Below are positions 53,454 through 61,997 of a DNA stretch of 64,000 nt, one piece after another. This DNA comes from Denitratisoma sp. Lineage in GTDB: Bacteria; Pseudomonadota; Gammaproteobacteria; Burkholderiales; Rhodocyclaceae. The notes under the pieces are model-generated. The model was given only the letters and a program-made list of their open reading frames with translations, did no database searches and was not told the DNA's origin. Within the stretch, counting starts at the first letter, position 1. Every line of letters begins with the position of its first letter. The translations under genes were made by a program, and so were the position numbers. Location: contig JAVSMO010000001.1 of NCBI GenBank assembly GCA_032027165.1, forward strand, positions 1,800,458 through 1,864,457. The letters run 5' to 3'.

Positions 53454-53495
53454 GGCCATTGCGGCGCCCGGCCGCGCCATGATTTCCGTCCCCGT

Positions 53496-53523
53496 AAAAA
53501 TGCCGCGTCTGCGCGGCATTTTT
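53496..53523 (+). terminator. rho-independent terminator of the globin operon
   Basis: Perfect 12-bp stem AAAAATGCCGCG / CGCGGCATTTTT, loop TCTG. It lies 43 bp after the last gene and separates the two sigma54 units. The 324-bp gap 53454-53777 holds this, two palindromes and a promoter. Confidence 0.9.
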
Positions 53524-53558
53524 CATGGTGCCGGCGCATTCGTTTCGACACCTCTTGC

Positions 53559-53576
53559 TGTTGGCATCCGCCAACA
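53559..53576. promoter_or_regulatory. upstream activator palindrome C
   Basis: TGTTGGC-ATCC-GCCAACA, a perfect 18-bp inverted repeat. Centre is 65 bp from palindrome D. Same core as palindrome A at 50447. Confidence 0.75.
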
Positions 53577-53623
53577 TCGCAACACACTGTATCAAAAGAT
53601 TTTTTTCGCGATCGGTCCTCGGC

Positions 53624-53641
53624 TGTTGGTTTTCACCAACG
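53624..53641. promoter_or_regulatory. upstream activator palindrome D
   Basis: TGTTGGT-TTTC-ACCAACG; arms GTTGG and CCAAC are complementary, last base deviates. Its centre is 87 bp upstream of the -12 of the second sigma54 promoter. Confidence 0.6.
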
Positions 53642-53706
53642 CCGTCGGCCCGATGCAGGTTGCCACGAATCGGCTATTCGATTGTTTTTATTGTGTTTTA
53701 TTCCAT

Positions 53707-53720
53707 GGCATGGTCGTTGC
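53707..53720 (+). promoter_or_regulatory. sigma54 promoter of the second unit
   Basis: GGCATGGTCGTTGC: GG at 53707-53708 and GC at 53719-53720, correct -24/-12 spacing. It resembles the first promoter base by base (GGCAYGGTCRTTGCG). Confidence 0.82.
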
Positions 53721-53777
53721 GTAGTTGAGGGCACGGCAGATCGAAACTGCCTGATACCAGACTGAAAGGAGAACACC

Positions 53778-54257
53778 ATGAGAACCCGCATCCTCGCCGC
53801 CGCCCTGATCGCGGCCCTGTCGCAAACCGCCTTCGCCGACAACGGCGCGTACTGGAACAACATCGACGCCGGCATGGCCAACATGCTGGAGACGAAGAAA
53901 GGCGCGCCGCTGCCGACCGGCGATTACTGGGCAGCCGTCCAGGCCGGCTTCGACAACATGCTCAACCACACGCCCTATGCCGGCGAAACCGCGGTGACCG
54001 TCGCCCGCGGCGAGCCCGATCCGGTGGAAACCCTGCTGCATGCCATGGTGCGCAGCGAAGACCAGCCGGTGCGCGTGCGCGGCATCGACTCCCGGGACGA
54101 CAACGTTGCCGCCGCCTTCGGCCGCATGCTGAATCACGCTCCCCATGAAGGCGAGACCGCGGTCACGGTTGCGCGCCAGCTGGACTACCGCGTCGACCGC
54201 CTCGTGATGGCCATGCGCAACGCCCGGCCGGCCGCCATCGAGGTCGCCGCGAAATGA
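53778..54257 (+). CDS. exported protein with internal MLNH-GETAVTVAR repeat
   Basis: 159 residues, a family I do not recognise. Signal peptide (MRTRILAAALIAALSQTAFA), then a repeated motif: FDNMLNHTPYAGETAVTVAR near residue 60 and FGRMLNHAPHEGETAVTVAR near 115. A first copy is degenerate (AGMANMLETKKGAPL). No cysteines or haem motifs. Repeats include His and acidic residues that could bind metal. It is the first gene after the second sigma54 promoter and overlaps the next by ATGA. Confidence 0.7.
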   Translation: MRTRILAAALIAALSQTAFADNGAYWNNIDAGMANMLETKKGAPLPTGDYWAAVQAGFDNMLNHTPYAGETAVTVARGEPDPVETLLHAMVRSEDQPVRVRGIDSRDDNVAAAFGRMLNHAPHEGETAVTVARQLDYRVDRLVMAMRNARPAAIEVAAK

Positions 54258-54715
54258 CCGGCCATAGCCTGACGGCCACCCGCCCGGGCGGCGAACGCAC
54301 CGCACGGGACATGCGGGCCGACGCGCGCCCGTCGGCAGCCGGACTCGCCGACTCCCTCGTCTGGATCCGCCCGGCCGTCGCCTATCTGCTGGTGGCTGTC
54401 GCGCTCGGCGTGTACATGGGCGTCCAGGGCGACCACACGCTGCGCTCGGTACACGCGCACCTGAACGTGTTCGGCTGGGTCTCGCTGGCACTGATGGGGC
54501 TGATTTACGGCCAGCACCCGGAGATGGCGCGGAACCGGCTGGCACGGTCGCATTTCTGGCTGCAGAACCTCGGCCTGGCGATGATGATGCTGGCACTGAC
54601 TTTCAAGCTGGCCGGCTATCCGCAGGCCGAACCGGTGCTCGGCATCGGCTCCGTCATGGCCGCGCTGGCGGTCGGCCTCTTCGCGGCAAACGTCTTCCGC
54701 GCGGCCCGCGCCTGA
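54254..54715 (+). CDS. small haem-copper-oxidase subunit I-like membrane protein
   Basis: 153 residues with a 35-residue soluble N-terminus and four predicted helices: AVAYLLVAVALGVYMGVQG, HAHLNVFGWVSLALMGLIYGQHPE, HFWLQNLGLAMMMLALTFKL and GIGSVMAALAVGLFAANVF. The HAHLN-FGW motif and LIYGQHPE and HFWLQNLG resemble helices of cbb3/NorB-type subunit I, but the protein is far too short for an oxidase. It could be a one-haem relative, or a gas- or haem-sensing membrane partner of the exported repeat protein. Start overlaps by ATGA. Confidence 0.6.
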   Translation: MTGHSLTATRPGGERTARDMRADARPSAAGLADSLVWIRPAVAYLLVAVALGVYMGVQGDHTLRSVHAHLNVFGWVSLALMGLIYGQHPEMARNRLARSHFWLQNLGLAMMMLALTFKLAGYPQAEPVLGIGSVMAALAVGLFAANVFRAARA

Positions 54716-54718
54716 GCC

Positions 54719-55087
54719 TCAGCCGGGCGGCAGCCGCCGGCGCAGAAGTTCGCGCAGGTCGGCCAGCTCGTAGGGCTTGGTGATGTATTCGTCGGCGCCG
54801 CAGGCCAGCCCCTTGTGGCGCGTGTCCTTCTCCGCACTGGCGGTCAGGAAGCAGAACACCGTGCGCGCCGTGGGCGGATGGGCGCGAATCTCGCGCAAAA
54901 CGGAAAAGCCGTCCATCTCCGGCATCATCAGGTCGCAGATGATCAGGTCGGGCACGCAGGCGATGGCGCTATCGACGCCCTGGCGCCCGTTCTCCGCCTC
55001 GAACACCTCATGACCTTCCAATGCCAGGAAGCGCCTGAGGTTGGAGCGGATGTCCTTTTCGTCCTCGATGATGAGCACTTTCGCCAT
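54719..55087 (-). CDS. single-domain response regulator
   Basis: 122 residues, CheY-like receiver only: MAKVLIIEDEKDIRSNLRRFLALEGHEVFEAENG, phosphoacceptor Asp in LIICDLMMPEMDGF, Lys in DEYITKPYELADL. The kinase gene lies 5 bp upstream on the same strand. The ATG 55087 matches the family. A long in-frame extension upstream is a shadow of the kinase gene. Confidence 0.92.
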   Translation of the reverse strand: MAKVLIIEDEKDIRSNLRRFLALEGHEVFEAENGRQGVDSAIACVPDLIICDLMMPEMDGFSVLREIRAHPPTARTVFCFLTASAEKDTRHKGLACGADEYITKPYELADLRELLRRRLPPG

Positions 55088-55092
55088 GTCCG

Positions 55093-58000
55093 CTACCTCG
55101 GCAAGGTGACGTCGAAGCGGGAGCCCTTTCCCGGCGCGCTGCTGACCTCGATGCGGCCGCCGTGCAGGTCGACCGCCTTCTTGACGATGGCCAGGCCGAG
55201 GCCGGTGCCCGGCAGCGTACCGACGTTCTTCGCCCGATGGAAGGGTTCGAACAGGTGCGGGAGGTCCTCGTCCGGGATGCCGATGCCGCTGTCGGTCACC
55301 GTGAAGCGCAGCTGCGCCTCGTCGGCGCGCACCGCCAGCGCAACCGTGCCGCCATTCGGCGAATACTTCAGGCCGTTGGAGAGCAGGTTGCCGAGGATGA
55401 AGCGCGCCAGCTTCTCGTCGAGCAGCGCCTGGATGCCGTCGGCAGACATGTCGAAGACGATGCGGTCGCCGCGGCGCCCCTCGGCTTCCTCGGCGCGGAC
55501 CGTCTCCCGGATCACCTTCGCGCAGAAGTCGCGCACGTCGAGCGGGGCGGGGTTGCATTCCAGGCGGTCGGCCTCCGCCTTGCCGATCACCAGGACGTCG
55601 TCCATCATCCGCGTCATGCGGCGCACCGCGCTCTCGACGGCATCGATCAGCTCGGCCCGCTCCGCCTCCGGCAGCTTGCCGCCGTAGTACTTCAGCAGCT
55701 CGGCCGAGGAGAGGATGGTCGCGAGCGGCGTGCGGAATTCGTGCGAGGTCATCGAGACGAAGCGCGACTTCAGGTAGTTGAGCTCCTTCTGCTTCTCCAG
55801 CGCGGCGCGGATCTCCTCCTCCGCCTGCTTGCGCGCCGTGATGTCCACGATGGTCCAGATCGAGCCGGCCCGCGGATTGTCCGGATCGATGTTGCGCCCC
55901 AGGGTCTGCGCCCAGAAGGACGTGCCGTCCCGCCGCACCATCTGCCACTCCACCGAGAACGGCTCGCCGCGCGCCATCACGGCATACCCTTGCTCGCCGA
56001 ATTCCCGCCAGCTTTTCTCGTTCGGAAAAAGGATGCGCGAGGACTGGCCGATCAGCTCGTCCTGCCGGTAGCCGAGCATGTCGGCGAAGGCGCGGTTGAC
56101 CCACACGTAGCGCCGCTCGCGCGAATAGATGATGCCGACCAGCGCGCTCTGCAGGATCAGCTCGCGCTCGGCCGAGGTGCGCTTGAGCTCGTCCTCCAGC
56201 CGCCTGCGCTGGTCGATGTCCACGATGGCCCACACCGTGCCCTGCGACAGGTCGCTGGAATTCACGGCCTTGCCCGACAGCTGCGCCCAGAACAGTCGGC
56301 CGTCGGCGCGCCGCATGAGCAGCTCCGCCTCGTAGTGCCTCCCCGCCAGCACTGCCGCCGATACGGCGGCGCCGGTTTCCATGTAGGCTTCCCGCGAGAA
56401 ATAGTACGGCTCGAGCGAGATCCCCAGGATCCTTTCCGTGTCGACGCCGAAGATCTGTCCCATGGCCTTGTTGGCCCAGCGCAGCCGTCCCTTCGGGTCG
56501 AGGAGCGCGATGCCGACGATCGAGCGCTCGAGGATGGTCTCGCGCTCGGCCAGGGTCTGCTTCAGGCTTTCTTCCAGCCGGCGGCGTTCGGTGACGTCGT
56601 GGATGAAGGACAGGGTGGCCCGCTTCCCCTGCCATTGGACCTGGACGGTGTTGCCCTCCACCCAGACGGTCTTGCCGCTCGGCGTGCGGATGCGAAAGCC
56701 GATGACCGCCTTGCCGCCCTCAGGCTCGTCGACCAGCCTGACGGCATGGGCGCGCATCGTGGCGGCATCGTCCTCATGCACCAGGTCGAGGAAGCTGCCC
56801 ATGCGCAGCAGTTCCTCCTCGCCGCATTCCAGCATCCGGCACAGCGCCTTGTTGGCCAGCATCACGCGATTGCCGTGGACGATGGTGATGCCGACCGGGG
56901 AGTTCTCGATGACGTGCCGATAGTTTTCTTCCGAGCGGCGCAGATCGTCCTCGGCCCGCTTGCGCTCGGTGATGTCGATGAGGAAGGAGAGCACCGCCGG
57001 CTGGCCCTCCCACTCGACGTCGACGCCGCTGAACTCGATCCAGACGATCTCGCCGTTGGCGCGGAGCAGTCGGAACACCTCGTGCGACGGCACCGGCTCG
57101 CCGCGACGGCGCCGCCGATGGCGGTCGACCAGCACCGGGCGGTCGTCGGCATGGATGTAGTCCAGCAGGGGCTTGCCGACCAGCTCCGCCTCGCCGCGGC
57201 CGGTCAGCTCGGCGATGCGCGGATTGACGAAGCGCAGGATGCCGTCCTGCGAGATGAGGATGCCCTCGCTGGCATGGTCGACAAGAAGGCGATAGCGCTC
57301 CTCGGAATGGCGCAGGGCCTCGTCGGTCTTGCGCCGCTCTGTCTGGTCGCCGAGGAAGGCCAGCGTGGCCGGCTCGCCGTTCCAGAGGATGCGCACCGCG
57401 CTCGACTCGACCCAGACGTGGCTGCCGTCGCGGCGCATGACGCGGAACTGCGTGTAGCGCTCGGCTTCCTCCCCGCGCATGCGCCGGCCGTAGCGGTCGG
57501 CGACCCGCGCGACGTCCTCCGGGTGGAGCAACTGGACGAACGGCCTTGCGGTCAGCTCCGCCACCGTGAAGCCGGTCAGCTCCTCGGCGCGCGGATTGGC
57601 GAAGACCAGGCGGTTGCCCTGGGCGATGATGATGGTCTCTGAAACGTTGTCGATGACCGTGCGGTAATGCTCCTCCGACTTGCGCAGGGCCTCGTCGGCG
57701 CGCTGCTGCTCGGTGACGTCCGCCACCGAGACGAGCGTGGCGGGTTTGCCCTGCCAGACGATGTCCGCGCGGCTGACGCGGACCCACGCCGCCGCGCCGC
57801 CCGGCGCGTCGATGCGCAGGGGCCGGGCAAGGTCGGTCCGCTCGTCGATGCTGACGAAATCGCCCAGCGCTGCGCCGACGATCTGCTCCGGCGTACGCCC
57901 GACCATCGCCGCCGCGGCGGCATTGGCATAGCGGATCGCGCCTTCCTGGATGATGACCACCCCCTCGGCCAGTGCGTCGATGGCGAGCGAGCGCCATTCA

Positions 58001-58608
58001 AGTTGCCAGCGGTACTCATAGATACGCCGCAGCAGGCGGTCGATCATGACGTGGCCGACGATGGTGATCAGCCCGGCTGGCACGATGAGGGCGTTGAGCT
58101 TGAGGAGGTCCATCTGCGGCAGCAGGCCGAGTGGACCGGCCAGCAGGCTGGGGAAGGCCGCCACGGCGAGGTTGCCGAGCACGTTGTCGCGCAACCGCAG
58201 GATGAAGCTCAACAGCGGCGGCACGATGAACCAGAACATGAAGCCGCCGATGCCATAGGCGGCGCCGCCGTCCAGCCGCGCCAGGATCCACAGGAACACC
58301 ACCTGCAGCCAGAGCACGCCGCCGTAGAACACCAGCGGCAGCAGGCGCCGCATGCCCGCCAGAACGGCCAGCGGGTAGGGCAGGAACGAGAGTGAGAGGA
58401 GGATGCGCAGCCAGAAGGTGTCCGGTGCGTGAAGCGGATCGATGGCCCAGTCCCACAGCCACAGCGAGAAGACGAGAAAGGCCCCGGCGAAGGCGATCAT
58501 CGCCGTCGGCCGGCGGAAGTCCGCCTGCTTGAGACGCTGGAATTCCGCTTCGTCGAGCCTGCCGCGCGGCGAAGCCGGAATCATCCGCTGTAGATCGGTC
58601 ATGCCCAT
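55093..58608 (-). CDS. membrane histidine kinase with six PAS domains
   Basis: 1171 residues from ATG 58608 (MGMTDLQRM). A membrane region (about 35-205) has around six helices (AFLVFSLWLWDWAI ... LSFLPYPLAVLAGM ... FLWILARLDGG ... PSLLAGPLGLLP). Six PAS domains then run from about 220 to 935, recognised by repeats such as YRTVIDNVSETIIIAQ, YRLLVDHASEGILIS, YRHVIENSPVGITIV and ELILQSALVGIIYS. HisKA is RFVSMTSHEFRTPLATILSSAELL and HATPase has NLLSNGLKYSPNGG and GTGLGLAIVKKAVDLHGG. Its HisKA resembles that of the soluble kinase at 51593 (RFVSMT-HEFRTPL-TILS-AELL). No coding function is seen in 58609-58854 other than the opposite-strand helicase leader. Confidence 0.9.
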   Translation of the reverse strand: MGMTDLQRMIPASPRGRLDEAEFQRLKQADFRRPTAMIAFAGAFLVFSLWLWDWAIDPLHAPDTFWLRILLSLSFLPYPLAVLAGMRRLLPLVFYGGVLWLQVVFLWILARLDGGAAYGIGGFMFWFIVPPLLSFILRLRDNVLGNLAVAAFPSLLAGPLGLLPQMDLLKLNALIVPAGLITIVGHVMIDRLLRRIYEYRWQLEWRSLAIDALAEGVVIIQEGAIRYANAAAAAMVGRTPEQIVGAALGDFVSIDERTDLARPLRIDAPGGAAAWVRVSRADIVWQGKPATLVSVADVTEQQRADEALRKSEEHYRTVIDNVSETIIIAQGNRLVFANPRAEELTGFTVAELTARPFVQLLHPEDVARVADRYGRRMRGEEAERYTQFRVMRRDGSHVWVESSAVRILWNGEPATLAFLGDQTERRKTDEALRHSEERYRLLVDHASEGILISQDGILRFVNPRIAELTGRGEAELVGKPLLDYIHADDRPVLVDRHRRRRRGEPVPSHEVFRLLRANGEIVWIEFSGVDVEWEGQPAVLSFLIDITERKRAEDDLRRSEENYRHVIENSPVGITIVHGNRVMLANKALCRMLECGEEELLRMGSFLDLVHEDDAATMRAHAVRLVDEPEGGKAVIGFRIRTPSGKTVWVEGNTVQVQWQGKRATLSFIHDVTERRRLEESLKQTLAERETILERSIVGIALLDPKGRLRWANKAMGQIFGVDTERILGISLEPYYFSREAYMETGAAVSAAVLAGRHYEAELLMRRADGRLFWAQLSGKAVNSSDLSQGTVWAIVDIDQRRRLEDELKRTSAERELILQSALVGIIYSRERRYVWVNRAFADMLGYRQDELIGQSSRILFPNEKSWREFGEQGYAVMARGEPFSVEWQMVRRDGTSFWAQTLGRNIDPDNPRAGSIWTIVDITARKQAEEEIRAALEKQKELNYLKSRFVSMTSHEFRTPLATILSSAELLKYYGGKLPEAERAELIDAVESAVRRMTRMMDDVLVIGKAEADRLECNPAPLDVRDFCAKVIRETVRAEEAEGRRGDRIVFDMSADGIQALLDEKLARFILGNLLSNGLKYSPNGGTVALAVRADEAQLRFTVTDSGIGIPDEDLPHLFEPFHRAKNVGTLPGTGLGLAIVKKAVDLHGGRIEVSSAPGKGSRFDVTLPR

Positions 58609-58715
58609 GTCGAAACCTGCCGCCGTACCCGCGCCACACTGGGAAAAACCGAGTTTACCTGCTATTCGGCACGTTATGCCATCGGCCTTGAAACGGCTGG
58701 CACGGCCGTTTGGGC

Positions 58716-58721
58716 TATAAT
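58716..58721 (+). promoter_or_regulatory. -10 element of the rhlE promoter
   Basis: TATAAT at 58716-58721, about 134 bp before the start, giving a long 5' leader. A TTGAAA at 58688 is too far away (22 bp) to be a good -35. Confidence 0.5.
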
Positions 58722-58804
58722 GGCTGCGGTTTGCCCGTTCGCCGGTTAGCGCCTGCAAACCTGTCCGGTCGATCCCGACCAAGATTCAATCGAAACCCCT
58801 CGTG

Positions 58805-58848
58805 TCCTGAACCGGTACGCTGAGCGATCAGCGCAGGCCGATTCAGGA
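58805..58848 (+). promoter_or_regulatory. leader hairpin that can mask the rhlE ribosome-binding site
   Basis: TCCTGAA at 58805-58811 pairs with TTCAGGA at 58842-58848, which contains most of the SD sequence AGGAG (58845-58849). Inside lies CGCTGA-GCGA-TCAGCG (58818-58833). The structure could lower translation until melted or rearranged. Confidence 0.5.
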
Positions 58849-58854
58849 GCACCT

Positions 58855-60345
58855 ATGACTTTCGAAGAACTCGGGCTGCTGCCCGAACTGCTCAAGGCGG
58901 TGGCCGATGCCGGCTACACCGAGCCCACCCCCATCCAGGCCCAGGCCATCCCCGTCGTGCTCGCCGGCAAGGACGTCATGGGCGGCGCCCAGACCGGCAC
59001 CGGCAAGACCGCCGGCTTCGTCCTGCCGCTGCTGCAGCGCCTCGCCCGCCACGCCAGCACCAGCCCGTCGCCGGCCCGCCATCCGGTGCGCGCGCTGATC
59101 CTCACGCCGACGCGCGAGCTGGCCATGCAGGTGCACGAGAGCGTGCAGACCTACGGCAAGTACATCCCGCTGCGCGACCTGGTCGTCTACGGCGGCGTGG
59201 ACATCAAGCCGCAGACCGAGGCGCTGCGCCGCGGCGTCGAGATCGTCGTCGCCACGCCGGGGCGCCTGCTCGACCACGTACAGCAGAAGAGCGTCAACTT
59301 CAACAGCGTCGAGGTGCTGGTGCTGGACGAAGCCGACCGCATGCTCGACATGGGCTTCATCCCCGACATCAAGCGCATCCTCGCCATGCTGCCGAAGGAG
59401 CGCCAGAGCCTGCTCTTCTCGGCCACCTTCTCCGAGGAAATCAAGAAGCTCGCCGACACCATGCTGAAGGCGCCGGTGCTGATCGAGGTGGCGCGCCGCA
59501 ACGCCGTCACCGAGACGGTGACGCACCGCATGCACCCGGTGGACCAGGACAACAAGCGGCAGCTGCTCGCGCACCTGCTGAAGACCAGCAGCCTGAAGCA
59601 GGTGCTGGTCTTCGTCGGCACCAAGTTCGGCGCCAGCCGCCTCGCCCACTACCTCGAGAAGCAGGGCATCGAGGCCACCGCGATCCACGGCGACAAGAGC
59701 CAGCAGCAGCGCACCGAAGCGCTGGACGATTTCAAGAGCGGCAAGGCGCGCGTGCTGGTCGCCACCGACGTCGCCGCGCGCGGCCTCGACATCGACGACC
59801 TGCCGCACGTCATCAACTTCGAGCTGCCGCACGTGCCGGAAGACTATGTGCACCGCATCGGCCGCACCGGCCGCGCCGGCAAGGAAGGCGACGCCACCTC
59901 GCTGGTCTGCGCCGAGGAGCGCGGCAAGCTGGCCGAGATCGAGAAGCTCATCAAGCGCCCGATCGAGCAGGTGGTCGTGCCCGGCTTCGAGCCGGGGTCG
60001 GACTTCTCCGGACCGGTCGAAAAAGGACGCCGCGGCCGCGGCGGACGCCCCGAGAAGGGCGAAGGCCGCGAGAAGAGCGAGGTCAGCCGCGAGAAACCCC
60101 CCGCTCCGCGCCGCGAGCCGCGCGGCCGCGACGAAGGACGCGAGCGGCGCGAGCCGCGCCGCGTCGAGCCGGCCAAGGCGAAGCTGCCCAAGCTGGACTT
60201 CGACCCGAGCAAACCCTACGAATCGCGCGGCAGCAGCGAGGATGCGGCGGCACCGGAGCCGAAGCGATCGCACCACCGGCCCAAGCGCCCGGTGCCGGCG
60301 CTGCTGGGCGGCTTGCCCAAGCCCGAGCCGGAAACCGAGAAGTAA
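58855..60345 (+). CDS. rhlE: DEAD-box RNA helicase RhlE
   Basis: 496 residues. Q motif [31 protein letters not shown], motif [23 protein letters not shown] as [19 protein letters not shown], and the RecA2 motifs [19 protein letters not shown] and [11 protein letters not shown] basic, disordered RGR/RE-rich tail begins at about residue 385 and resembles RhlE tails. Cold-shock helicases often have long, structured leaders, as here. It ends with an AAAGTCAGC element overlapping the stop. Confidence 0.92.
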   Translation: MTFEELGLLPELLKAVADAGYTEPTPIQAQAIPVVLAGKDVMGGAQTGTGKTAGFVLPLLQRLARHASTSPSPARHPVRALILTPTRELAMQVHESVQTYGKYIPLRDLVVYGGVDIKPQTEALRRGVEIVVATPGRLLDHVQQKSVNFNSVEVLVLDEADRMLDMGFIPDIKRILAMLPKERQSLLFSATFSEEIKKLADTMLKAPVLIEVARRNAVTETVTHRMHPVDQDNKRQLLAHLLKTSSLKQVLVFVGTKFGASRLAHYLEKQGIEATAIHGDKSQQQRTEALDDFKSGKARVLVATDVAARGLDIDDLPHVINFELPHVPEDYVHRIGRTGRAGKEGDATSLVCAEERGKLAEIEKLIKRPIEQVVVPGFEPGSDFSGPVEKGRRGRGGRPEKGEGREKSEVSREKPPAPRREPRGRDEGRERREPRRVEPAKAKLPKLDFDPSKPYESRGSSEDAAAPEPKRSHHRPKRPVPALLGGLPKPEPETEK

Positions 60346-60380
60346 AAGTCAGCCGGCGCAGCACGCCGACCGGAGGCCGC

Positions 60381-61124
60381 ATGGCGCAGTGGATCGAAGG
60401 ACAAGTCGTCGAGCGCATCGACTGGACCGATCGCCTGCACTCCCTGCGCATCGAGGCGGCCATCGAGCCCTTCCGTGCCGGCCAGTTCACCAAGCTCGGC
60501 CTGCAGATCGGCGACGAGGTCGTCGGCCGCCCCTACTCCATCGTCAGCGCGCCGGGCGACCCCGTGCTCGAGTTCTATTTCTCGACGGTGCCGGAAGGCC
60601 CGCTCTCGCCGCGCCTGTCCGAACTGAAGGCCGGCGACAGCATCCAGGTGGCGCCGAAGCCGAACGGCTTCCTCGTCCTCGACGAGGTGCCGCCGGCGAT
60701 CCACCTCTGGCTGGTGTCGACCGGCACCGGCATCGGTCCCTTCCTCTCCATCCTGAAAACGCCCGATCCCTGGCAGCGCTTCCAGCGCGTCGTGCTGGTG
60801 CACGCCGCCCGCACGGCGGACGAGCTCACCTACCGCCGCGCCATCTCCCGCGTCATGGAGGCCGAGCCGAAGCGCTTCGCCTACATTCCCTTCCTCAGCC
60901 GCGAGAGCGCCGACTATGCGCTCGCCGGCCGCATCCCGCAGGCCATCGCCGACGGCCGCCTCGAAGCGCGCGCCGGCCTCGGCCTCGATGCGACCCTCGC
61001 CCACGTCATGCTCTGCGGCAACCCGGCCATGGTCGAGGACGCGACGGCGGCGCTCGCCGCGCGCGGCTTCCGCAAGCACAGGCGCAAGGAGCCGGGACAG
61101 ATCAGCATGGAAACCTACTGGTAA
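60381..61124 (+). CDS. fpr: ferredoxin-NADP+ reductase
   Basis: 247 residues, Fpr subfamily. FAD motif VGRPYSIVSAP, NADP part WLVSTGTGIGPFLSIL, AARTADELTYR, and MLCGNPAMVEDATAAL; C-terminus GQISMETYW typical of bacterial Fpr. It exchanges electrons between NADPH and ferredoxin or flavodoxin and takes part in oxidative stress defence. Start ATG 60381 follows CGGAGG. Confidence 0.94.
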   Translation: MAQWIEGQVVERIDWTDRLHSLRIEAAIEPFRAGQFTKLGLQIGDEVVGRPYSIVSAPGDPVLEFYFSTVPEGPLSPRLSELKAGDSIQVAPKPNGFLVLDEVPPAIHLWLVSTGTGIGPFLSILKTPDPWQRFQRVVLVHAARTADELTYRRAISRVMEAEPKRFAYIPFLSRESADYALAGRIPQAIADGRLEARAGLGLDATLAHVMLCGNPAMVEDATAALAARGFRKHRRKEPGQISMETYW

Positions 61125-61140
61125 TTCCCGGGAGGGCACG

Positions 61141-61986
61141 ATGAAACTCGTACGCTACGGCACGGAGGGCCGCGAAAAGCCCGGCCTCATCGATGGCGAG
61201 GGCCGGCTGCGCGACCTGTCGGTCGCCATCGCCACCATCGACCAGCTCACCCTCTCGCCGCAGGGGCTGAACAGCCTGCGCAGCATCGCGCCGGAATCGC
61301 TGCCGCGCGTGAAAGGCAATCCGCGCCTCGGCGTGCCGTTCACCGGCATCAGCAAGATCGTCGGCGTCGGCCTCAACTACCGCGACCACGCGAAGGAGGC
61401 CGGCATGCCGATCCCGGCCGAGCCGATCCTCTTCATGAAGGCCACCACCTGCATCAACGGGCCATTCGATCCGCTCGTGCTGCCGCCCGGCTCGACGAAG
61501 GCCGACTGGGAAGTCGAGCTCGCCATCGTCATCGGCACGGTCGCGCGGCACGTGCCCGTCGAGCGCGCGCTCGAGCACGTCGCCGGCTACTGCGTCGCCA
61601 ACGACGTCTCCGAGCGCGAGTACCAGCTCGAGCGCGGCACGCAGTGGGACAAGGGCAAGGGCTGCGACACCTTCGGCCCGCTCGGGCCGTGGCTGGTCAC
61701 CGCCGACGAGATCACCGACCCGCAGGAGCTGCACCTCTGGCTGGAACTCAACGGCCAGCGCGTGCAGGACGGCCACACTTCGAACATGGTGTTCGGCTGC
61801 GCCGAGCTGGTCAGCTACACCAGCCGCTTCATGACGCTGCTGCCCGGCGACGTCATCGTCACCGGCACCCCGCCCGGCGTCGGCCTCGGCATGAAGCCGC
61901 CGCGCTACCTGAAGGCCGGCGACCGGCTGCGCCTGGGAGTGGACGGCCTCGGCGTGCAGGAACAGCCCGTCGTCGCCGCGCGCTGA
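61141..61986 (+). CDS. fumarylacetoacetate hydrolase family protein
   Basis: 281 residues. N-terminal part LVRYGTEGREKPGLIDGEGRLRDLS, then the FAH fold KIVGVGLNYRDHAKEAGMPIPAEPILFMKATTCINGP, metal ligands DWEVELAIVIG, CVANDVSEREYQLE, KGCDTFGPLGPWLV and IVTGTPPGVGLGM. This family includes 2-hydroxyhepta-2,4-diene-1,7-dioate isomerases, acylpyruvate hydrolases and oxaloacetate decarboxylases; the substrate is uncertain. Sixteen bases after fpr, with GGGAGG before the start. Confidence 0.92.
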   Translation: MKLVRYGTEGREKPGLIDGEGRLRDLSVAIATIDQLTLSPQGLNSLRSIAPESLPRVKGNPRLGVPFTGISKIVGVGLNYRDHAKEAGMPIPAEPILFMKATTCINGPFDPLVLPPGSTKADWEVELAIVIGTVARHVPVERALEHVAGYCVANDVSEREYQLERGTQWDKGKGCDTFGPLGPWLVTADEITDPQELHLWLELNGQRVQDGHTSNMVFGCAELVSYTSRFMTLLPGDVIVTGTPPGVGLGMKPPRYLKAGDRLRLGVDGLGVQEQPVVAAR

Positions 61987-61997
61987 AGATCGCCGGC

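Noticed and set aside
53778-54257. Exported repeat protein as a PEP-CTERM/exosortase substrate of a PrsK/PrsR sigma54 system
   Set aside because: The C-terminus (RPAAIEVAAK) has no PEP motif, hydrophobic helix or basic tail, and the activator lacks an adjacent PrsK-like membrane kinase.
54719-56635. In-frame 638-codon reading including the response regulator
   Set aside because: Upstream part is a shadow of the kinase; the receiver starts cleanly at 55087.
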